Positions 20,680 through 22,913 of a stretch of 22,913 nt of DNA are shown piece by piece (within the stretch, counting starts at the first letter, position 1; each line of letters begins with the position of its first letter). Both the position numbers and the translations under genes were made by a program. Source of the stretch: JBMTVN01 sp046047235 (GTDB lineage: Bacteria; Verrucomicrobiota; Verrucomicrobiia; Limisphaerales; JAHDYP01); NCBI GenBank assembly GCA_046047235.1, contig JBJOII010000110.1, positions 1-22,913 of the forward strand, written 5' to 3'. The notes under the pieces were generated by a model, which ran no database searches, was not told the DNA's origin, and saw only the letters and a list, made by a program, of their open reading frames with translations.

Positions 20680-22913
20680 CGGAACGCACCCCCCTCCCCC
20701 TCCACATAAAGAAAATGGCGGGATACACCAGCAACTCCAGCAGCGTCGATGTCACCACGCCACCCACCATCGGCGTCGCAATGCGCTTCATCACGTCCGC
20801 TCCAGTCCCACTGCTCCAAAGAATCGGAATCAACGCAATCAAAGTGGTCGCCACCGTCATCATCTTCGGCCGAATCCGCTTCACCGCCCCGTGATGAATC
20901 GCCTCCGTAAGATGGTCCACAGTCAACATCCTCCCCTCCCGGCTCCACTTCTCATACGCCAGGTCGAGATACAGCAACATCACCACGCCAGTCTCCGCAT
21001 CCAAACCCGCCAGAGCAATCAAACCGATCCACACCGCCACGCTCATGTTGTAGTCCAAGAGGTAGACCAGCCAAAAAGCACCCACCAATGAAAACGGCAC
21101 CGCCAACATCACAATGCACGTCTTTACCCAGGACTGCGTGCTGAGATAAATCAACAACCCCACCAATAACAACGTCACGGGAACAACCATCAACAAACGC
21201 TGCTTCGCCCGCAGCATATACTCATACTGACCACTCCAGAGCAGGTTGTAGCCGTCCGGCATCCGTATCTCCCCACCAGCAATCGCCGCCTCGACCGCCC
21301 GCTGCGCCCGCCCCACATACGTCCCCACATCCACATCCCGGATGTCCACGTAAATCCAGGCGTTCGGCACCGCTGCCTCGCTCTTGATCGACATCGGCGC
21401 ATTCACCACCTCCAACCGCGCCAACTGCCCCAACGGCACCTGCGCGCCCGTCGGCGTAGGCACCAGGATCTCCCGCCGCAACGCATCCAGATTGGACCGG
21501 AAATCCCGGTCATACCTCAGGTTAATCGTATACCGCTCCAATCCCTGCACGGTGGTCGCCACCGGCATCCCGCCCAGCGCCACACTCAACACATCCTGAA
21601 CATCCCCCACGGTCAGCCCGAAACGCGCAATCGCCTCTCGATCAATGTCGAACTCAATGTAACTCCCGCCCATCACCCGCTCCGCATACGCACTCGCCGT
21701 CCCCGGAACCCGGCTCACCACACTCTCCACCTCAGTGGCAATCCGCTCCAGCTCCCTCAAGTCCGCCCCCGCAATCTTAATGCCCACCGGGGTCTTGATC
21801 CCCGTCGATAACATGTCAATCCGCGTCTTGATCGGCATCGTCCACGCATTCGCCAAACCCGGAAACTGCACAGCCCGATTCAAGGCATCAGTCAGCTCAT
21901 CCGGTGTCCGCCGCCGACGCTCCCCCCCCGGCATCTCCACCTCCGGCCAATCCTCCTCCGGCTTCAACATGATCGTGGTCTCAATCATGTCCATCGGCGC
22001 CGGATCCGTCGCCGTGTCCGCCCGCCCTATCTTCCCAAACACACTCTCCACCTCCCCAAAACTCCGGATGATCTTGTCCGTCTGCTGCAGCAACTCCCGA
22101 CCCTTGGTCGCCGAAATCCCCGGAAAGGTCGTCGGCATATACAACAAATCCCCCTCATACAACGGCGGCATGAATTCTGAACCAATGTTCTGATACGGAA
22201 ACAAAACGTTCGCCCTGCCCGCCAACTGCCGCAACTCGCCCTCAGGCAACCTCTGCACCACCCACCGGTTCCACGGAAAAAAGACCTGCACCACAAATAA
22301 CCCCGCCCCCAATACCACCCACCACCGCCAACGAATCACCACCGCAATCACCGGATGATACAACCAAATCAACAGCCGGCTGACCGGATTCCTCTCCTCA
22401 GGCATCGCCCGCCCACGAATAAAGAAACCCGCCAGTAACGGCGCCAGGGTAATCGCCAACATCGCCGCCGCCGCCATGGAATAGGTCTTGGTAAATGCCA
22501 ACGGCTTGAACAACCGCCCCTCCTGCTCCTGCAATACAAAGACCGGCAAAAAGGAAACGGTCACCACCAACAACGCATAAAATACGGTCGGCCCCACCTC
22601 CACCGATGCGTCCCGTATAATCTCCCAATGCGGCTTCCTGCCCTGGTCGGTCTCCATGTGCTTGTGCACGTTCTCCACCAGAATAATCACCCCATCCACC
22701 AATACACCTATCGCAATCGCAATCCCCCCCAATGACATGATGTTCGAGCTGATCCCCTGAAGATACATGATCAGAAACGACGCCATCACCGCTATCGGCA
22801 AAATCACAATCGGCACAAACGCCGTCCGCAAATGCAGCAGAAAGAGGATCATCACCAGCGCCACCACCACGCTCTCCTCTATCAGGGTCCGCTCCAGTGT
22901 CTTCACCGCCCGG
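20600..22913 (-). CDS. cusA: CusA-type Cu(I)/Ag(I) RND efflux pump, C-terminal part (runs off right edge)
   Basis: 771 codons open to the right edge (in frame through 22913), lacking about the first quarter of a ~1045-residue pump. It is an inner-membrane proton-driven heavy-metal exporter working with a periplasmic adaptor and an outer-membrane channel. TM4 carries GGIAIAIGVLVDGVIILVEN with the proton-relay Asp. The three methionines that bind Cu(I)/Ag(I) in E. coli CusA (M573, M623, M672) are present in LLYMPTTFPGIS, PMDMIETT and RIDMLSTGIKTPVGIKI. FIALAG-like and HHGAVKRIRPKMMTVATT segments close the C-terminal membrane half. The last ~29 residues (from VRSAVSAVSGKRGK on) are not CusA-like: they are translated from the heptamer array, and the TGA stop is inside a CTCAGCC unit. 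The gene symbol is by family likeness; adaptor and channel genes, if linked, lie outside. Confidence 0.93.
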   Translation of the reverse strand, partial: RAVKTLERTLIEESVVVALVMILFLLHLRTAFVPIVILPIAVMASFLIMYLQGISSNIMSLGGIAIAIGVLVDGVIILVENVHKHMETDQGRKPHWEIIRDASVEVGPTVFYALLVVTVSFLPVFVLQEQEGRLFKPLAFTKTYSMAAAAMLAITLAPLLAGFFIRGRAMPEERNPVSRLLIWLYHPVIAVVIRWRWWVVLGAGLFVVQVFFPWNRWVVQRLPEGELRQLAGRANVLFPYQNIGSEFMPPLYEGDLLYMPTTFPGISATKGRELLQQTDKIIRSFGEVESVFGKIGRADTATDPAPMDMIETTIMLKPEEDWPEVEMPGGERRRRTPDELTDALNRAVQFPGLANAWTMPIKTRIDMLSTGIKTPVGIKIAGADLRELERIATEVESVVSRVPGTASAYAERVMGGSYIEFDIDREAIARFGLTVGDVQDVLSVALGGMPVATTVQGLERYTINLRYDRDFRSNLDALRREILVPTPTGAQVPLGQLARLEVVNAPMSIKSEAAVPNAWIYVDIRDVDVGTYVGRAQRAVEAAIAGGEIRMPDGYNLLWSGQYEYMLRAKQRLLMVVPVTLLLVGLLIYLSTQSWVKTCIVMLAVPFSLVGAFWLVYLLDYNMSVAVWIGLIALAGLDAETGVVMLLYLDLAYEKWSREGRMLTVDHLTEAIHHGAVKRIRPKMMTVATTLIALIPILWSSGTGADVMKRIATPMVGGVVTSTLLELLVYPAIFFMWRGRGVRSAVSAVSGKRGKREEVRGKRRALRAEG

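Noticed and set aside
1..22913. tRNA, rRNA, insertion sequence or prophage genes
   Set aside because: I looked for T-loop (GGTTCGAATCC-like) sequences, transposase or integrase motifs and long terminal inverted repeats and saw none.

Overview
The window looks like chromosomal DNA from a GC-rich member of the Verrucomicrobiota/PVC bacteria. This is an inference: it rests on the SBBP-propeller protein with a C-terminal tail ending in FYRL and on the general gene style, not on any rRNA or marker search. The + strand is strongly C-rich over G throughout, whichever strand carries the gene. Genes on + therefore use NNC codons and lack Shine-Dalgarno sequences, while genes on - use NNG codons and have G-rich leaders.

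Layout. 1-5233 (all -): the N-terminal part of an ATP-grasp-like protein cut by the left edge, a secreted SBBP beta-propeller protein, histidyl-tRNA synthetase (hisS) and an HU/IHF protein with a good promoter. 5419-5976 (+): a membrane-anchored coiled-coil protein. 6143-6508 (-): a small unknown protein. 6596-7810 (+): trpB without trpA. 8302-10215 (-): a YjhG/YagF-type sugar-acid dehydratase whose C-terminus is shortened by a frameshift. 10633-11937 (+): the Mg2+ channel mgtE.

12257-17582 (+) is a complete, tightly packed hoxE-F-U-Y-H-W operon. It encodes a cytoplasmic bidirectional NAD-linked [NiFe] hydrogenase (group 3d type) and the endopeptidase that matures its large subunit. HoxE/F/U form the diaphorase (NADH, FMN and FeS clusters), HoxY/H the hydrogenase module, and HoxW trims HoxH. 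No hyp accessory genes are present here.

17972-19525 (+) is a TolC-family outer-membrane protein ending at a strong bidirectional terminator, which faces deoC (19751-20422, -). From 20600 to the right edge (-) is the C-terminal three quarters of a CusA-type Cu(I)/Ag(I) RND efflux pump.

The most unusual content is between the genes. Most of the longer intergenic regions carry modular simple-sequence arrays: heptamers (for example MTCCSAT, CTCAGCC, TTCCCGC, GTCAGGA), hexamers (ATCGNN) and decamers (TCCGTGTNNN). These are combined with a pyrimidine tract followed by a GC-rich perfect or near-perfect inverted repeat. The pyrimidine-tract modules always lie in the same orientation relative to the + strand. 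At least two minus-strand genes end inside a heptamer array and take their stop codon from it. No tRNA, rRNA, CRISPR array, insertion sequence or integrase was seen.
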